The notes: generated by a model from the letters alone, not told the origin. A DNA stretch of 64,000 nucleotides from Microcystis aeruginosa LEGE 91341 (GCF_015206885.1 NZ_JADEXY010000005.1:1-64000), one strand, 5' to 3'. Positions 8,310 through 18,107 are shown, counted from the stretch's first letter. Made by a program: numbers and translations.

Positions 8310-8543
8310 TTATTTCTGCTCGGCCTTTTTACTTGACTTATCACCCATTTTGTACTTACGCAAGAAGCGATCGACCCGGCCTTCCGTATCGATCATCTTC
8401 TGGGTTCCCGTATAAAAAGGATGATTACCCGACCAAACCTCCACATGAATTTCTGGTTTTGTCGAACCCACCGTCATCACCAGTTCACCATTACAGATCA
8501 CCTTCGCTTCCGGATACCAAGTAGGATGAATTTTTTTCGGCAT
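8310..8543 (-). CDS. rpmE: 50S ribosomal protein L31
   Basis: A 77-residue L31 with the family pattern IHPTWYPEAKVICNGE and SGNHPFYTGTQ. It has only one cysteine near the position of the usual four-cysteine zinc site, so it is the zinc-independent (C-minus) form. L31 joins the two ribosomal subunits at the central protuberance. It is the last gene of the ribosomal run, 19 bp after rpsI, followed by a clear terminator. Confidence 0.95.
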   Translation of the reverse strand: MPKKIHPTWYPEAKVICNGELVMTVGSTKPEIHVEVWSGNHPFYTGTQKMIDTEGRVDRFLRKYKMGDKSSKKAEQK

Positions 8544-8562
8544 AATAAACCTCTCTATTAAC

Positions 8563-8976
8563 CTAACGTTTCGAGTATTGAGGCGCTTTACGCGCTTTGT
8601 GAAGACCGTATTTTTTCCGTTCCTTCGCCCGGGGATCCCGAGTCAGATAACCTTCACTCTTGAGGGGAGGACGATTTTCCGGCGCTAATTGACATAAAGC
8701 TCTAGCGACACCTAATTTCACCGCGTCCGCTTGACCGGTCAAACCACCGCCCTCGGCCTTAACGATGATATCATACTCGTTTTCCAGTCCCAAAGTCTCC
8801 AGAGGAGCCTTAATCGTCTGGATATAGGTGGGAATGCGGTTAAAATGGGTTTCTCCATCGCGACCGTTAACGGTAATTGCCCCCGTCCCCGGCACCAGAC
8901 GCACGGAAGCGACCGCCGATTTGCGTCGTCCCGTTCCCCAATAAACTACCTTATTTTTACTGTCCGTGGCTTGCAT
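8563..8976 (-). CDS. rpsI: 30S ribosomal protein S9
   Basis: A 137-residue S9 with the N-terminal [14 protein letters not shown] block and the C-terminal tail [11 protein letters not shown] that reaches the tRNA anticodon loop in the P site. Length is normal. It follows rplM by 4 bp, the conserved rplM-rpsI pair. Confidence 0.97.
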   Translation of the reverse strand: MQATDSKNKVVYWGTGRRKSAVASVRLVPGTGAITVNGRDGETHFNRIPTYIQTIKAPLETLGLENEYDIIVKAEGGGLTGQADAVKLGVARALCQLAPENRPPLKSEGYLTRDPRAKERKKYGLHKARKAPQYSKR

Positions 8977-8980
8977 TGAC

Positions 8981-9436
8981 TTAATTTCCTCCTGCGGGAA
9001 TCGTATTAATTGCTAAAACTTCCGGTTGTTGTGCCTGATGGGGATGTTCCGCACCAGCATAAACTTTCAGTTTCGTGAACAATTTCCGACCTAAGCTATT
9101 TTTCGGAAGCATTCCCTTAACAGCGTGTTCGATAATCCGTTCGGGAATGCGTTTTTGCAGTTTATCGAAGCTTTCTACCTTCATACCACCCGGTCTGCCG
9201 GAGTCGCGGCGATAAACTTTCTGTTGGCGTTTTTTGCCCGTCACCGTCACTTTTTCGGCGTTAATAACAATGACAAAATCCCCCGTATCCAGATGGGGGG
9301 TGAAGGTGGCTTTATTTTTGCCCCGTAGAATCATAGCGATTTCGGTGGCCAGACGACCTAGACGCTGATCGGCCGCATCAATGACGTACCATTTCTGCTC
9401 TAGAGTCTCTAAATTTGGTAGAGGTGTTTTGTTCAT
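8981..9436 (-). CDS. rplM: 50S ribosomal protein L13
   Basis: A 151-residue L13, with the typical [16 protein letters not shown] start and [19 protein letters not shown] motif. L13 is one of the early assembly proteins of the large subunit. A 133-bp gap with poly-pyrimidine tandem repeats separates it from truA upstream. Confidence 0.97.
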   Translation of the reverse strand: MNKTPLPNLETLEQKWYVIDAADQRLGRLATEIAMILRGKNKATFTPHLDTGDFVIVINAEKVTVTGKKRQQKVYRRDSGRPGGMKVESFDKLQKRIPERIIEHAVKGMLPKNSLGRKLFTKLKVYAGAEHPHQAQQPEVLAINTIPAGGN

Positions 9437-9479
9437 GGTGAGTTTGCCTTGGTTTACAAAAATTAATTTTTTTTATTGC

Positions 9480-9590
9480 CCACCTGGGTGTTGGGGGGTT
9501 AGGGTTTTAGGGTTTTAGAGTTTTAGTTGAAATTCCCCCATTTCCCTATCTCCCTATTCCCCCATGTCCCTATTCCCCTATCCCCTCTGC
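9480..9590. repeat. Low-complexity tandem repeat between truA and rplM
   Basis: GGGTTTTAG-type units are followed by CCCCTATTCC/CTATCTCC-type units. This is an STRR-like patch inside the ribosomal operon; similar pyrimidine-rich units occur at 13420-13490. It reaches the truA stop. Confidence 0.5.
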
Positions 9591-10400
9591 TCGGAAATAA
9601 TAAAGAGGCTGAGTCTCGCACCAGACGCTATCGGCAAAGGGAAAATCGGCGTAACCCACCCGCAGTAAACATAGTCCTTTAGCTGGTGCGGCGTATTTGA
9701 CCAATTCTCGGCGCTGATTGACCCAGATGTCGGTAAAGTTTTCTAGCGATCGCTCACCAGTTCCCACCTCCACCAACATTCCCACCAATAGCCGCACCAT
9801 CCCGTACAAAAAGCCATTGGCTTGAATTTCTATCTGTACAAATGGCCCTTGACGGTAGCATTCCACCCCCTGTACTTCTACCCAAGAATGGTCACGACTA
9901 GAGTTGGCACGGTGAAAGGCTGCCAGATGGTGCTTACCCAATAAGGGAGCCAGGGCCCTGGCCATCAAATCGGCATCGAGGGGACGATGGTAGTAGTGCC
10001 AACTAAAGGGGCTAACAAAGAGATTGGGGATGGGGTCGGTATAGAGGGTGTAACGATAACGTCGCCAGAGGGCCGAGAAACGGGCGTGCCAGCGATCGGG
10101 AACCTGAGCCGAAGCCCGAATGACAATATCATCATCTAGCCGAGCATTGAGAACCTTGGCCCAATGGGCAGGTGGGATCGGACTCTGCTGCTGGAAATGG
10201 GCAACTTGGGCGGCGGCGTGAACACCGCTATCGGTACGTCCGGCCCCGTGCAGAGTGACGGTATGACCGAGAATATCGGCCAGAGCCTTCTCGATTTCCT
10301 CCTGCACGCTCCTGTGATGGGGTTGCCGTTGCCAGCCGTGGAAATTAGTTCCCACATACTGGATAACTAGGGCGATCCGCGACTGGGGGCAAGCTGTCAT
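9570..10400 (-). CDS. truA: tRNA pseudouridine(38-40) synthase TruA
   Basis: A 276-residue TruA that makes pseudouridine in the anticodon stem-loop of several tRNAs. The catalytic aspartate is Asp57 in GRTDSGVHA; the FLYGMVRLLVG block near residue 197 is also conserved. In cyanobacteria truA commonly sits between rplQ and rplM, as here. The start is 2 bp after the rplQ stop, so translation is likely coupled. Confidence 0.95.
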   Translation of the reverse strand: MTACPQSRIALVIQYVGTNFHGWQRQPHHRSVQEEIEKALADILGHTVTLHGAGRTDSGVHAAAQVAHFQQQSPIPPAHWAKVLNARLDDDIVIRASAQVPDRWHARFSALWRRYRYTLYTDPIPNLFVSPFSWHYYHRPLDADLMARALAPLLGKHHLAAFHRANSSRDHSWVEVQGVECYRQGPFVQIEIQANGFLYGMVRLLVGMLVEVGTGERSLENFTDIWVNQRRELVKYAAPAKGLCLLRVGYADFPFADSVWCETQPLYYFRAEGIGE

Positions 10401-10402
10401 CG

Positions 10403-10753
10403 TTACATCAGTTCGATAATCGCCATGGGGGCATTATCCCCGCGACGGCGCAGGGTACGCACGACCCTGGTATAACCGCCGTTACGGTTACCATAACGGG
10501 CCTGGGCGCCTTCAAAGAGGGCGTGAACCAGTTGTTTGTCGTAGATGTAGCCCATAGCTTGGCGACGGGCGCTCAGGGAACCGTCTTTAGCTAGGGTGAT
10601 AATGTGGTCTACCTCTGCTCGCACCGCTTTCGCTTTCGCTAGGGTGGTGGTGATCTGACCATGGCGAATTAGCTGGGTGGCCAAGCTGCGCAGCAGTGCC
10701 TTTCTTTGGTCAGCCGGCAGACCCAATTGAGGCACTTTACACCGATGTCTCAT
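10403..10753 (-). CDS. rplQ: 50S ribosomal protein L17
   Basis: A 116-residue L17 beginning [17 protein letters not shown] with the central [20 protein letters not shown] motif (split here at HGQ). Normal bacterial length. It lies 21 bp downstream of rpoA, the standard alpha-operon order. Confidence 0.97.
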   Translation of the reverse strand: MRHRCKVPQLGLPADQRKALLRSLATQLIRHGQITTTLAKAKAVRAEVDHIITLAKDGSLSARRQAMGYIYDKQLVHALFEGAQARYGNRNGGYTRVVRTLRRRGDNAPMAIIELM

Positions 10754-10774
10754 GGTATTTTCCTGGAATTGGGT

Positions 10775-11716
10775 TTACTTGCTTTTTTCTTGGGGTAGGG
10801 TGATGCCTAACCGTTTTTGTAGGGCTTCAATGACTTCTTCAGCCGATTTCTGCCCAAAGTTTTTGATTTCTAAGAGATCTTCTTGGCTGTAATCGAGGAG
10901 GTCGGCTACGGTGTTGATCTGCGCTCGCTTCAGGCAATTGTAGGCGCGCACGGATAATTGTAGTTCCTCGATCGGAATTTGGTTTTCTTGGTTGATCTCT
11001 TGGTCGTCAAAGTTACCGGAGGATTCGAGGGCGTTGAGATCCTTGAGCGGGTTAAAGAGATTAACCAGCATATCGGCCGCTTGGGAAAGGGCTTCTTTTG
11101 GGTTAATGCTCCCGTTTGTCCAAATTTCTAAGAGCAGACGATCTCTAGCTTGACCGCCTTCGGAACGGATATCTTCGACGCTGTAGTTGACTTTGGTTAC
11201 GGGCATAAAAATCGAGTCGATTTGCAGAAAGTCCAGCGAAGTGGCTTCTTCTTTACTGCGATCAATCGCCCGGTAGCCTTTGCCTTTTTCCACGCGAAAT
11301 TCCATCTCTAGCTTGGCCCCTTCGGCTAGGGTGGCGACGTACTGATTGCGATCAACTATCTCGATTTCTGAGGGCAAATCGAATTGTGCCGCCACTACTG
11401 TCGCCGGTCCAGTTGCCACTAAACGCCCGATCTGGGTTTGATTGGTGTAGCTTTTGAGGGTGATTTCTTTCATGTTGAGCATGAGTTCCATCACGTCCTC
11501 GCGTACCCCCTCGACGGTGGCAAATTCGTGATTGACTCCCGCGATCCGCAGGGCCGTCACGGCCGCTCCTTCCAGATTGGAAATGAGAATCCGTCTCAGG
11601 GCATTACCTACGGTTGTACCCTGGCCTCTTTCTAGAGGCTCTAGTACAAATTTACTGTACTGACTCTGATTCTTGTAAGTTTTTGCTTCTACACACTCGA
11701 TTTGAAATTGCGCCAC
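10775..11716 (-). CDS. rpoA: RNA polymerase alpha subunit
   Basis: A 313-residue alpha subunit. The N-terminal domain (about 1-230) has the dimerisation block QGTTVGNALRRILISNLEG; the C-terminal domain (about 245-310) has the helix-hairpin-helix region around IKNFGQKSAEEVIEAL, which contacts UP elements and activators. An acidic linker (SGNFDDQEINQENQ) joins them. A 193-bp gap holding heptamer repeats separates it from rpsK, unusual inside this operon. Confidence 0.97.
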   Translation of the reverse strand: MAQFQIECVEAKTYKNQSQYSKFVLEPLERGQGTTVGNALRRILISNLEGAAVTALRIAGVNHEFATVEGVREDVMELMLNMKEITLKSYTNQTQIGRLVATGPATVVAAQFDLPSEIEIVDRNQYVATLAEGAKLEMEFRVEKGKGYRAIDRSKEEATSLDFLQIDSIFMPVTKVNYSVEDIRSEGGQARDRLLLEIWTNGSINPKEALSQAADMLVNLFNPLKDLNALESSGNFDDQEINQENQIPIEELQLSVRAYNCLKRAQINTVADLLDYSQEDLLEIKNFGQKSAEEVIEALQKRLGITLPQEKSK

Positions 11717-11741
11717 CGATTGACCTCCCTTGTTCAGTTTT

Positions 11742-11766
11742 CAGTTATCAGTTATCAGTTATCAGT
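11742..11766. repeat. Heptamer STRR (ATCAGTT)
   Basis: Three to four tandem copies of ATCAGTT lie in the rpsK-rpoA gap, followed by GTTCGGC-type units at about 11780-11805. The rest of the gap to 11909 holds no gene that I can support. Confidence 0.65.
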
Positions 11767-11909
11767 TTTCTCTAGCTTTCAGCGTTTAGCGTTCGGCGTT
11801 CGGCTTTTTGAGCAGATGGTCTTTGACGACCCGATTCTGCTGCTGATGCGCTCAAAGCTAACGGCTGCTGGCCTCAAGATCCCTGTCACCTGAAAAAGCT
11901 GTTCACTGT

Positions 11910-12302
11910 TTACACTCTCCGGCGTTTGGGAGGACGACAACCATTGTGGGGGATGGGAGTCACGTCCCGGATCAGGGTGATTTCTAATCCTGCTCCTTGC
12001 AGGGCCCGGATTGCGGTTTCCCGTCCTGCCCCGGGGCCACTAACCATCACTTCTAGTTGACGCATTCCCTGTTCGATCGCTCGGCGGGCGGCGTTATCGG
12101 CGGCGGTTTGGGCGGCGAAGGGGGTTCCTTTTTTGGCTCCTTTAAAACCACTCGATCCCGCCGATGCCCAAGAGATCACATCGCCTTTGGTATCGGCGAT
12201 CGTGACAATGGTATTGTTGAAGGTCGATTGAATGTGAGCGACTCCGGTAGGAATATTTTTCTTCTGTTTTTTCGGTCCGGTTTTTTTGGTTGGTCGCGCC
12301 AT
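11910..12302 (-). CDS. rpsK: 30S ribosomal protein S11
   Basis: A 130-residue S11 with the core [16 protein letters not shown] and the C-terminal [18 protein letters not shown]. It forms part of the platform of the small subunit near the mRNA exit. It follows rpsM by 39 bp. Confidence 0.97.
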   Translation of the reverse strand: MARPTKKTGPKKQKKNIPTGVAHIQSTFNNTIVTIADTKGDVISWASAGSSGFKGAKKGTPFAAQTAADNAARRAIEQGMRQLEVMVSGPGAGRETAIRALQGAGLEITLIRDVTPIPHNGCRPPKRRRV

Positions 12303-12341
12303 AGTTTTTCTTGATTGGGGGATATCGCAATGAATAAAAAA

Positions 12342-12725
12342 TTATTTCTTGGAGGGGGCTTTTTTCTTCCCTGCCACTGTCACCCGACGACCGCGACGGG
12401 TCCGCGCATTGGTTCGCGTCCGTTGCCCGCGCACGGGTAATCCCAGCCGATGCCGACGACCTCGATAGGTGCCGATATCGGCGAGGCGTTTGATGTTCAT
12501 CGCCTCCCAGCGTCTCAAATCCCCCTCGATTTGATAATTTGTCTCGATATAAGTCCGTAGCGCCGCCACGTCTTCATCGCTGAGATCCTTGACCCGAGTG
12601 TCAGGGTTAACACCCGTCGCGGATAAGACTTCTTGGGAACGCGATAGACCCACTCCGTAGAGGTAGGTCAGGGCGATTTCCACACGCTTATCGCGAGGTA
12701 GGTCTACACCAGCTATCCTTGCCAC
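12342..12725 (-). CDS. rpsM: 30S ribosomal protein S13
   Basis: A 127-residue S13 starting [20 protein letters not shown], with the [18 protein letters not shown] tail that touches the P-site tRNA. Normal length and position after rpmJ. Confidence 0.97.
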   Translation of the reverse strand: MARIAGVDLPRDKRVEIALTYLYGVGLSRSQEVLSATGVNPDTRVKDLSDEDVAALRTYIETNYQIEGDLRRWEAMNIKRLADIGTYRGRRHRLGLPVRGQRTRTNARTRRGRRVTVAGKKKAPSKK

Positions 12726-12818
12726 GCTTTTTCTTTCTCCCTATGAACGATTTTTTTTCCAAAAACGACTACAATTAACGGTAACGATTCTCTGCCCCAA
12801 GACAGTGACTTTGGTGGA

Positions 12819-12932
12819 TTAACCTTGTCTCTGTTTGTGTTTGGGGTTAGAACAAATTACCATGACTCGACCGCGCCGACGGATGACGCGGCACTTCTCG
12901 CACATTTTTTTGACAGACGCTCTAACTTTCAT
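12819..12932 (-). CDS. rpmJ: 50S ribosomal protein L36
   Basis: A 37-residue L36 read on the minus strand: [16 protein letters not shown], then a basic core, then [13 protein letters not shown]. Cys11, Cys14, Cys27 and His32 are the zinc ligands of the standard form. It lies between infA and rpsM, the usual place. It is too short to appear in most open-reading-frame scans, but the match along its full length is clear. Confidence 0.95.
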   Translation of the reverse strand: MKVRASVKKMCEKCRVIRRRGRVMVICSNPKHKQRQG

Positions 12933-13059
12933 GCCTAATTATTCTGGCAACACTGCAAGCTTATTATTATATCAGATTTCTTTTACCCGTGTCACCTATT
13001 TTTTTAAAATAAATTTGGCTGCTTATTAGGCTTTTTGGCTTCTCTGCCCCTCTTTATCG

Positions 13060-13290
13060 CTATTTTTTCTGATTTTTCAGGCGATAGGTAATTCTTCCTT
13101 TGGTTAGGTCGTAGGGGGTGAGTTCCACTTTGACTCGATCGCCGGGGAGGATTTTGATATAATTACGGCGGATTTTGCCGGATATATGAGCTAAGACATT
13201 GAAACCGTTATCTAAATCCACCCTAAACATGGCGTTAGGCAAAGATTCGGTGACGGTTCCTTCCATTTCGATGAGATCTTGTTTAGACAA
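13060..13290 (-). CDS. infA: Translation initiation factor IF-1
   Basis: A 76-residue IF-1, a single OB fold, with [16 protein letters not shown] and [21 protein letters not shown]-1 binds the ribosomal A site during initiation. It is the first gene of this run. In related cyanobacteria such as Synechocystis, adk and secY precede it; here the upstream 290 bp are repeat-rich and an unrelated gene follows, so the larger ribosomal cluster has been split at this point. Confidence 0.96.
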   Translation of the reverse strand: MSKQDLIEMEGTVTESLPNAMFRVDLDNGFNVLAHISGKIRRNYIKILPGDRVKVELTPYDLTKGRITYRLKNQKK

Positions 13291-13581
13291 AGTTAATTCC
13301 TCAATTTCACTGGGGACAATTTAATGATCGGCAGCAGCAACCTTGCTGTCACCACAGTTCCCCCAGTATAGCTTATCAGTGATCAGTTATCAGATGCGAG
13401 TTTTCAGTTCACAGCAAAAAAGCTCCCCATCTTCCCTCTCCCATCTCCTGACTCCACTCCCCACTCCCATCTCCCTACTCCTCGGCAGTATTAAGGGGTA
13501 ATATTTAGATAATAAACATTTTAACATTGCTGTCTTTTCACTGATTACTGATTACTGATTACTGTTCCCTGAAAAGCTGGA
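13291..13581. repeat. Repeat-rich spacer upstream of infA
   Basis: This 291-bp stretch contains ATCAGTT-type heptamers near 13375-13395, CTCCCATCTCC-type pyrimidine units at about 13425-13490 and GATTACT heptamers at 13541-13564. No gene is seen. The infA promoter must lie in its left third, but I cannot pick a convincing -10/-35 pair. Confidence 0.5.
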
Positions 13582-13848
13582 TTATTCTACGACAATTCGC
13601 CATTCATGGAGTTCGTATTCCACACAACCATTCTCGATTAAAGGATCGCGAACTATAATTGCTTGGGCTTCCTCAAGAGAATCGGCTTTAAATAATAACA
13701 TTCCGCCGCCCCTTTCTGCCCAATAACCGGTTTTTGCTGCTCGTCCTTGGCTAATTAAATCACGCACATAGTCCTTATGGGCGCTGACATAGCGATCAAA
13801 GGTAGTTTTATCAACAATGCCTTTTTCTATCTTGACAAACCAGGGCAT
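13582..13848 (-). CDS. YciI-like (YCII) family protein
   Basis: An 88-residue YCII-related protein with a ferredoxin-like fold. It keeps the conserved histidine (His24 in SAHKDYVRDL), the glycine-rich turn ERGGGMLLFKADS and the DPL motif (residues about 67-69). YCII proteins are related to muconolactone isomerases, and their cellular role is mostly unknown. It stands alone upstream of the ribosomal run. Confidence 0.8.
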   Translation of the reverse strand: MPWFVKIEKGIVDKTTFDRYVSAHKDYVRDLISQGRAAKTGYWAERGGGMLLFKADSLEEAQAIIVRDPLIENGCVEYELHEWRIVVE

Positions 13849-14008
13849 AAATTCTCAGGAGGCTAGGACTGATTAACAATCATATAATTATACCGATTAA
13901 TCTTGACCGTCGAAGGTGCAATGTAACAGAGCTATACAATTAGCTAGAGTTGTTGAAGACTGCTAGAATCGAGGTGACAGCTTCATTTCTGTAGCTTTGC
14001 TTGCTTCC

Positions 14009-14560
14009 ATGAATCAACCCCAGGGATCTCTATTTTTTATCGCGCTTTTGCCGCCGCCAGAAGTACAGGAAATTGCCACAAAAATCAAGTTAGAGTTTGC
14101 AGAAATTTACAATAGTCGCGCTGCCCTGAAATCGCCTCCCCACGTCACTCTCCAACCCCCTTTTCGGTGGAATTTAGAAGAATTACGGGATTTAGAAGGA
14201 TGTTTAGAGGAATTTGCCCGCTTGCACTCTCCTATTCCCCTGATTCTCCAGAATTTTGCCGCTTTTAAACCGCGAGTCATTTATATTAATGTCCAGAAAA
14301 CCCCAGAATTATTAACCCTGCAAAAACGGCTTTTACAGCAGCTAGAATCTTCCTTAAATATCATCGATAATACCTCAAAAAGCCGAGCTTTTGCGCCCCA
14401 TTTAACCGTTGGCTTCCGAGATTTAACTAAAGATAATTTCTGGAAAGCTTGGTCAAAATATGCTAATCAAGAGCTATTTTTTGAGGTGATAATTGATGAA
14501 ATTACCCTCCTAATTCATAACGGTAGGTGCTGGGAAATTTATCGGCAATTTTCTCTATAA
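14009..14560 (+). CDS. 2'-5' RNA ligase family protein (2H phosphoesterase)
   Basis: A 183-residue 2H-superfamily protein with the two defining H-x-T/S-x motifs, HVTL near residue 46 and HLTV near residue 132. Family members act on 2'-5' or cyclic phosphodiester bonds in RNA or nucleotides. A TTG at 13997 lies upstream in frame, but the ATG at 14009 leads straight into the first strand (GSLFFIALLPPP) and is preferred. Isolated gene; its natural substrate is unknown. Confidence 0.8.
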   Translation: MNQPQGSLFFIALLPPPEVQEIATKIKLEFAEIYNSRAALKSPPHVTLQPPFRWNLEELRDLEGCLEEFARLHSPIPLILQNFAAFKPRVIYINVQKTPELLTLQKRLLQQLESSLNIIDNTSKSRAFAPHLTVGFRDLTKDNFWKAWSKYANQELFFEVIIDEITLLIHNGRCWEIYRQFSL

Positions 14561-15011
14561 TCCGGACCCTTGCAGGTTTCTGCGGCTGCATATCATTTTT
14601 GTAAATCTACTAAGTTGGGATTTTAAGGGGAAACTCTCTACTAAAATAGGGCGTTACTTTCGATTTTATCACTCAATCCAAGCTTTTGGGGGGTTCTACC
14701 CCCCAAACCCCCCGTTGGGGGCGTGGCGCGGTCACTGAGCCTGTCGAAGTGCCGCCCCCAAGCCCCCCGCGCATTAGTTTTTCGGTGGGATGCTTACAGA
14801 CGGCTGCTGATATATCTGTAATAATCTAAAAGTCACCGATAATTGCTGGTTGTCGGTATTGCTGCAAGTGCGAGATACACCCGATTTCTACAGAGGAAGG
14901 GGTTGTAGTGGTAAAATAGGAGAGAGCAGTTTTTAAAGCTTTATTTTGGGCTTTTTTGCTAAATTTTAACCTATAGAGCGATTTTATGGCGACTCCGCCG
15001 CCCTGAAACCT
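14561..15011. repeat. Intergenic spacer with G/C-rich palindromes
   Basis: No gene is seen in this 451-bp gap. At 14686-14706 an 8-bp stem TTGGGGGG / CCCCCCAA with a TTCTA loop forms a strong hairpin. At 14708-14721 there is a second, CCCCCC-GTT-GGGGG. Further right is a segment containing CTGAGCCTGTCGAAGTG, a dispersed sequence I have seen in many bacterial genomes. The promoter of the FAD-linked oxidase should be in the right third. Confidence 0.5.
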
Positions 15012-16478
15012 ATGTTACTCAAAAATCCCCCGAAAATCTCCCCTAATCTGATCAAACAGCTAGAAACGATCCTTGGCAAAGATGGAGTTATCCGTCGCAA
15101 AGATGAATTATTAACCTACGAGTGCGATGGTATCACAGGATACAGACAAAGACCCGCTCTTGTGGTATTGCCCCGCAGCACCGCAGAAATTGCGGCGGTG
15201 GTGAAACTCTGTCACGATAACGAGATTGCCTGGGTAGCGAGGGGTGCAGGAACGGGCTTATCGGGGGGGGCGTTACCCTTAGAAGAGGGGATTCTCATCG
15301 TTACGGCGCGGATGAATCAGATTCTCAGGGTTGATTTAGATAATCAAAGGGTGGTGGTACAGCCCGGGGTGATTAATAATTGGGTGACACAAGCGGTAAG
15401 TGGGGCGGGATTTTATTACGCACCGGATCCCTCTAGTCAAATTATCTGCTCGATCGGTGGTAATGTGGCGGAAAATTCCGGCGGGGTTCACTGTTTAAAA
15501 TACGGTGTCACTACCAATCACGTTATGGGCTTAAAAATCGTCCTTCCCGATGGTTCAATTATCGATGTGGGGGGGGCGGTGCCGGAACAACCGGGCTACG
15601 ATTTAACCGGTTTATTTGTGGGTTCCGAGGGAACTTTAGGCATTGCCACGGAAATCACCTTAAGAATTCTGAAAACTCCGGAATCTATCTGTGTTTTACT
15701 GGCCGATTTTACCAGTATCGAGGCGGCGGGCCAAGCGGTGGCGGATATTATTAAATCGGGAATGATTCCGGCGGGGATGGAGATTATGGATAATCTCAGT
15801 ATCAACGCCGTGGAAGATGTGGTGGCTACCGGCTGTTATCCCCGGGATGCCGAGTCGGTTTTATTAGTGGAATTGGATGGTTTAGGGGTAGAAGTGGCCA
15901 GTAATAAACATCGGGTTGCCGAGATTTGCCGTCAAAATGGGGCGAGAAATATCACCACGGCTAATGATGCCGAAACCCGCTTGAAACTCTGGAAGGGCAG
16001 AAAAGCGGCTTTTGCGGCGGCGGGGAAAATTAGCCCTAATTATTTTGTGCAAGATGGGGTGATACCGCGCACTCAATTGGTGTCTGTTCTTCAGGAAATT
16101 AAGGCTTTAAGTGAAAAATACGGTTATAAAATCGCCAATGTTTTCCACGCCGGGGATGGTAATTTACATCCGTTGATTCTCTACGATAACAGGGTAGAAG
16201 GGGCCTGGGCAGAAGTGGAGGAATTAGGCGGTGAAATTCTCAAACTTTGTGTGCGGGTTGGGGGCAGTTTATCAGGTGAACATGGTATCGGCATCGATAA
16301 AAATTGTTATATGCCCGCTATGTTCAACGAGATTGACTTAGAAACTATGGGCTATGTGCGGGATTGCTTTAATCCCAAAGGTTTGGCTAACCCAGGGAAA
16401 TTATTCCCCACCCCGCGCAGCTGTGGGGAAGCGGCTAATGCCAAAATACAAGGGTTTGCGGGGGTGGATGTGTTTTAG
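15012..16478 (+). CDS. glcD: FAD-linked oxidase, glycolate dehydrogenase subunit GlcD
   Basis: A 488-residue GlcD-type flavoprotein. An N-terminal FAD-binding PCMH domain (about 35-215), with RGAGTGLSGGALP and SIGGNVAENSGGVHCLKYG (19 residues), is followed by the FAD-oxidase C-terminal domain with GDGNLHP and GEHGIG. It oxidises glycolate, the photorespiratory product, to glyoxylate, or D-lactate to pyruvate; sequence alone does not choose between them. In cyanobacteria glycolate dehydrogenase is used in photorespiration. No glcE or glcF lies nearby. Confidence 0.85.
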   Translation: MLLKNPPKISPNLIKQLETILGKDGVIRRKDELLTYECDGITGYRQRPALVVLPRSTAEIAAVVKLCHDNEIAWVARGAGTGLSGGALPLEEGILIVTARMNQILRVDLDNQRVVVQPGVINNWVTQAVSGAGFYYAPDPSSQIICSIGGNVAENSGGVHCLKYGVTTNHVMGLKIVLPDGSIIDVGGAVPEQPGYDLTGLFVGSEGTLGIATEITLRILKTPESICVLLADFTSIEAAGQAVADIIKSGMIPAGMEIMDNLSINAVEDVVATGCYPRDAESVLLVELDGLGVEVASNKHRVAEICRQNGARNITTANDAETRLKLWKGRKAAFAAAGKISPNYFVQDGVIPRTQLVSVLQEIKALSEKYGYKIANVFHAGDGNLHPLILYDNRVEGAWAEVEELGGEILKLCVRVGGSLSGEHGIGIDKNCYMPAMFNEIDLETMGYVRDCFNPKGLANPGKLFPTPRSCGEAANAKIQGFAGVDVF

Positions 16479-16507
16479 GTTATCGGTAAGTATTGACTGA
16501 TGACTGA

Positions 16508-17275
16508 TTACAGTCCGGCTTGGGGTCCTAGGGGCAGATTGATATTAGAGGGGAAAACCTGGACTTGTCTTTCCAGAAAACGCTGAGTGACTAATTCTCG
16601 GAAAATCTCTAAGTCTTTTTGCCATTGTCCCAGATATTGTTTGAGCAGATTTAATCGATCGCTGCCCTCGGCCAGATTATAGTTAAAGTTGCCGGCAAAT
16701 AATAATGCCGCTAAGGTTTGGCCATCAGGTAATTGCAATTTTGCCTCGTTAATCGCCACGGATAGCTGAGAGGTTTCTAACTGATAAAGTAGATTGATGC
16801 CGGCTTGTATAGGGGCTATACCGAAATTGAGCCAGGGACCGGGGGCCAGAAGAGTTTCGGTGATGTATTTTTTAGCGGCATCGGGGCTACTAGGGAGAGG
16901 AACAATACTTTTTGGGGCGATACTCAGGGCTTGATATTCGGCTAAAGGGAGTTTATCTAGATATAAACCGACAATTTCCGGCAGTTTCAGGTTCAGGCTA
17001 TCGGGAGAGTTAATTATCTCCACAAAGGTAATTTTCCGGGGTTGGGCAACGATGCTGATGCCATTTTGAAAATTAACTTGAGCGTAATTAGGATTGAGTA
17101 CCGGCTGGCCATTTAATTCCCAGTCGGGGGGAACTATTCCCGAATATTTGAGGAAATCAACCGTTAGCATGGCGGGATTAAGGCTTTTGGCTGTAATTGC
17201 GATGGAAAGTTCTTGTATTTCCCGCAAACTAACCAGAGGTTGATTGGAGTTATTGTCAGTGGTGGTAATCATCAA
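16508..17275 (-). CDS. Conserved hypothetical cyanobacterial protein
   Basis: A 255-residue protein without a signal peptide or membrane segment. I do not recognise a named domain. The sequence has the look of a soluble alpha/beta protein with repeated GGQ-like turns absent and many LPxxV and PGPWLNFG patches. It converges with glcD (29 bp between stops) and lies downstream of the creatininase-family gene in the same orientation, with a 76-bp gap. No odd codon use noted. Confidence 0.6.
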   Translation of the reverse strand: MMITTTDNNSNQPLVSLREIQELSIAITAKSLNPAMLTVDFLKYSGIVPPDWELNGQPVLNPNYAQVNFQNGISIVAQPRKITFVEIINSPDSLNLKLPEIVGLYLDKLPLAEYQALSIAPKSIVPLPSSPDAAKKYITETLLAPGPWLNFGIAPIQAGINLLYQLETSQLSVAINEAKLQLPDGQTLAALLFAGNFNYNLAEGSDRLNLLKQYLGQWQKDLEIFRELVTQRFLERQVQVFPSNINLPLGPQAGL

Positions 17276-17351
17276 TTTTCTCCTTGGATATTTAAGTTTT
17301 GTCTCTAGGGTTACAGTTAAATTATTCCGGGTCTCGGTGGCTTAGTCACTA

Positions 17352-18107
17352 TCACTCAGACACAGGACAAGAGAGCCATTCCAGATAAGTATTACTCAAT
17401 TCTTTCACGGCTAATTCATAGAACCTCTGACCGTGTTCGGGAGTTGCTAAAGCAGGATTAGAACCCATACGACCATCGGGGTAATTTTGGCGAAAATTAG
17501 CCGCACCGTAAATACCATGACCAGAAGCCACTTTTTCGGATAAAAAGGCGTTTTTACGGCTCTCAGGGTAAAGATACTGAGTTAATGCCACTTCACTCGG
17601 TGTAGCGTGGGAACCCTCCTGCTCTCCATACAATTCTTTGGCTAAAAGATAAACTTCTCGCACCATAAACCAATTGGCCACTTGACATTTAACCTCGTTT
17701 GTGTTAGGCAAATTGAGGGAATCCAAATGATAATAGGTTTCCGAAAAAGCGGCTTTTAGAGTGGCAATATTGCCCCCGTGACCATTAATGAAGAAAAATT
17801 GACGAAAACTGGCTCTAGCTAAACAAGTCACATAGTCGAGGATGACTTGAATCAAAGTGCTAGGACGAAGACTAATTGTACCGGGAAAAGCCGTGTGATG
17901 TAGGGCCATACCGACATTTAAGGTTGGTGCTACCATTGCTCCTACCTGTGTCCCTACTCCTTTAGCGATCGCCTCAGCACATAGAGCATCTGTACCAATA
18001 AGTCCCGTCGGCCCGTGTTGTTCCGTGGAACCGATAGGAATAATAATTCCCTGAGATTGTTCTAGATAGGATTCCACCTCTAACCAGGTGGATAACTGTA
18101 ATAACAT
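17352..18107 (-). CDS. Creatininase family protein
   Basis: A 251-residue amidohydrolase of the creatininase/MftE type. Metal ligands of the fold are visible: the STEQHGP block near residue 28, GTDALCAEAIAKG, the NGHGGN motif near residue 108, and the EGSHATPSEVAL block near 163. Such enzymes hydrolyse cyclic amides or peptide-derived amides. The actual substrate is not known. It diverges from sphR with about 70 bp between the starts, so the two share a short control region. Confidence 0.85.
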   Translation of the reverse strand: MLLQLSTWLEVESYLEQSQGIIIPIGSTEQHGPTGLIGTDALCAEAIAKGVGTQVGAMVAPTLNVGMALHHTAFPGTISLRPSTLIQVILDYVTCLARASFRQFFFINGHGGNIATLKAAFSETYYHLDSLNLPNTNEVKCQVANWFMVREVYLLAKELYGEQEGSHATPSEVALTQYLYPESRKNAFLSEKVASGHGIYGAANFRQNYPDGRMGSNPALATPEHGQRFYELAVKELSNTYLEWLSCPVSE

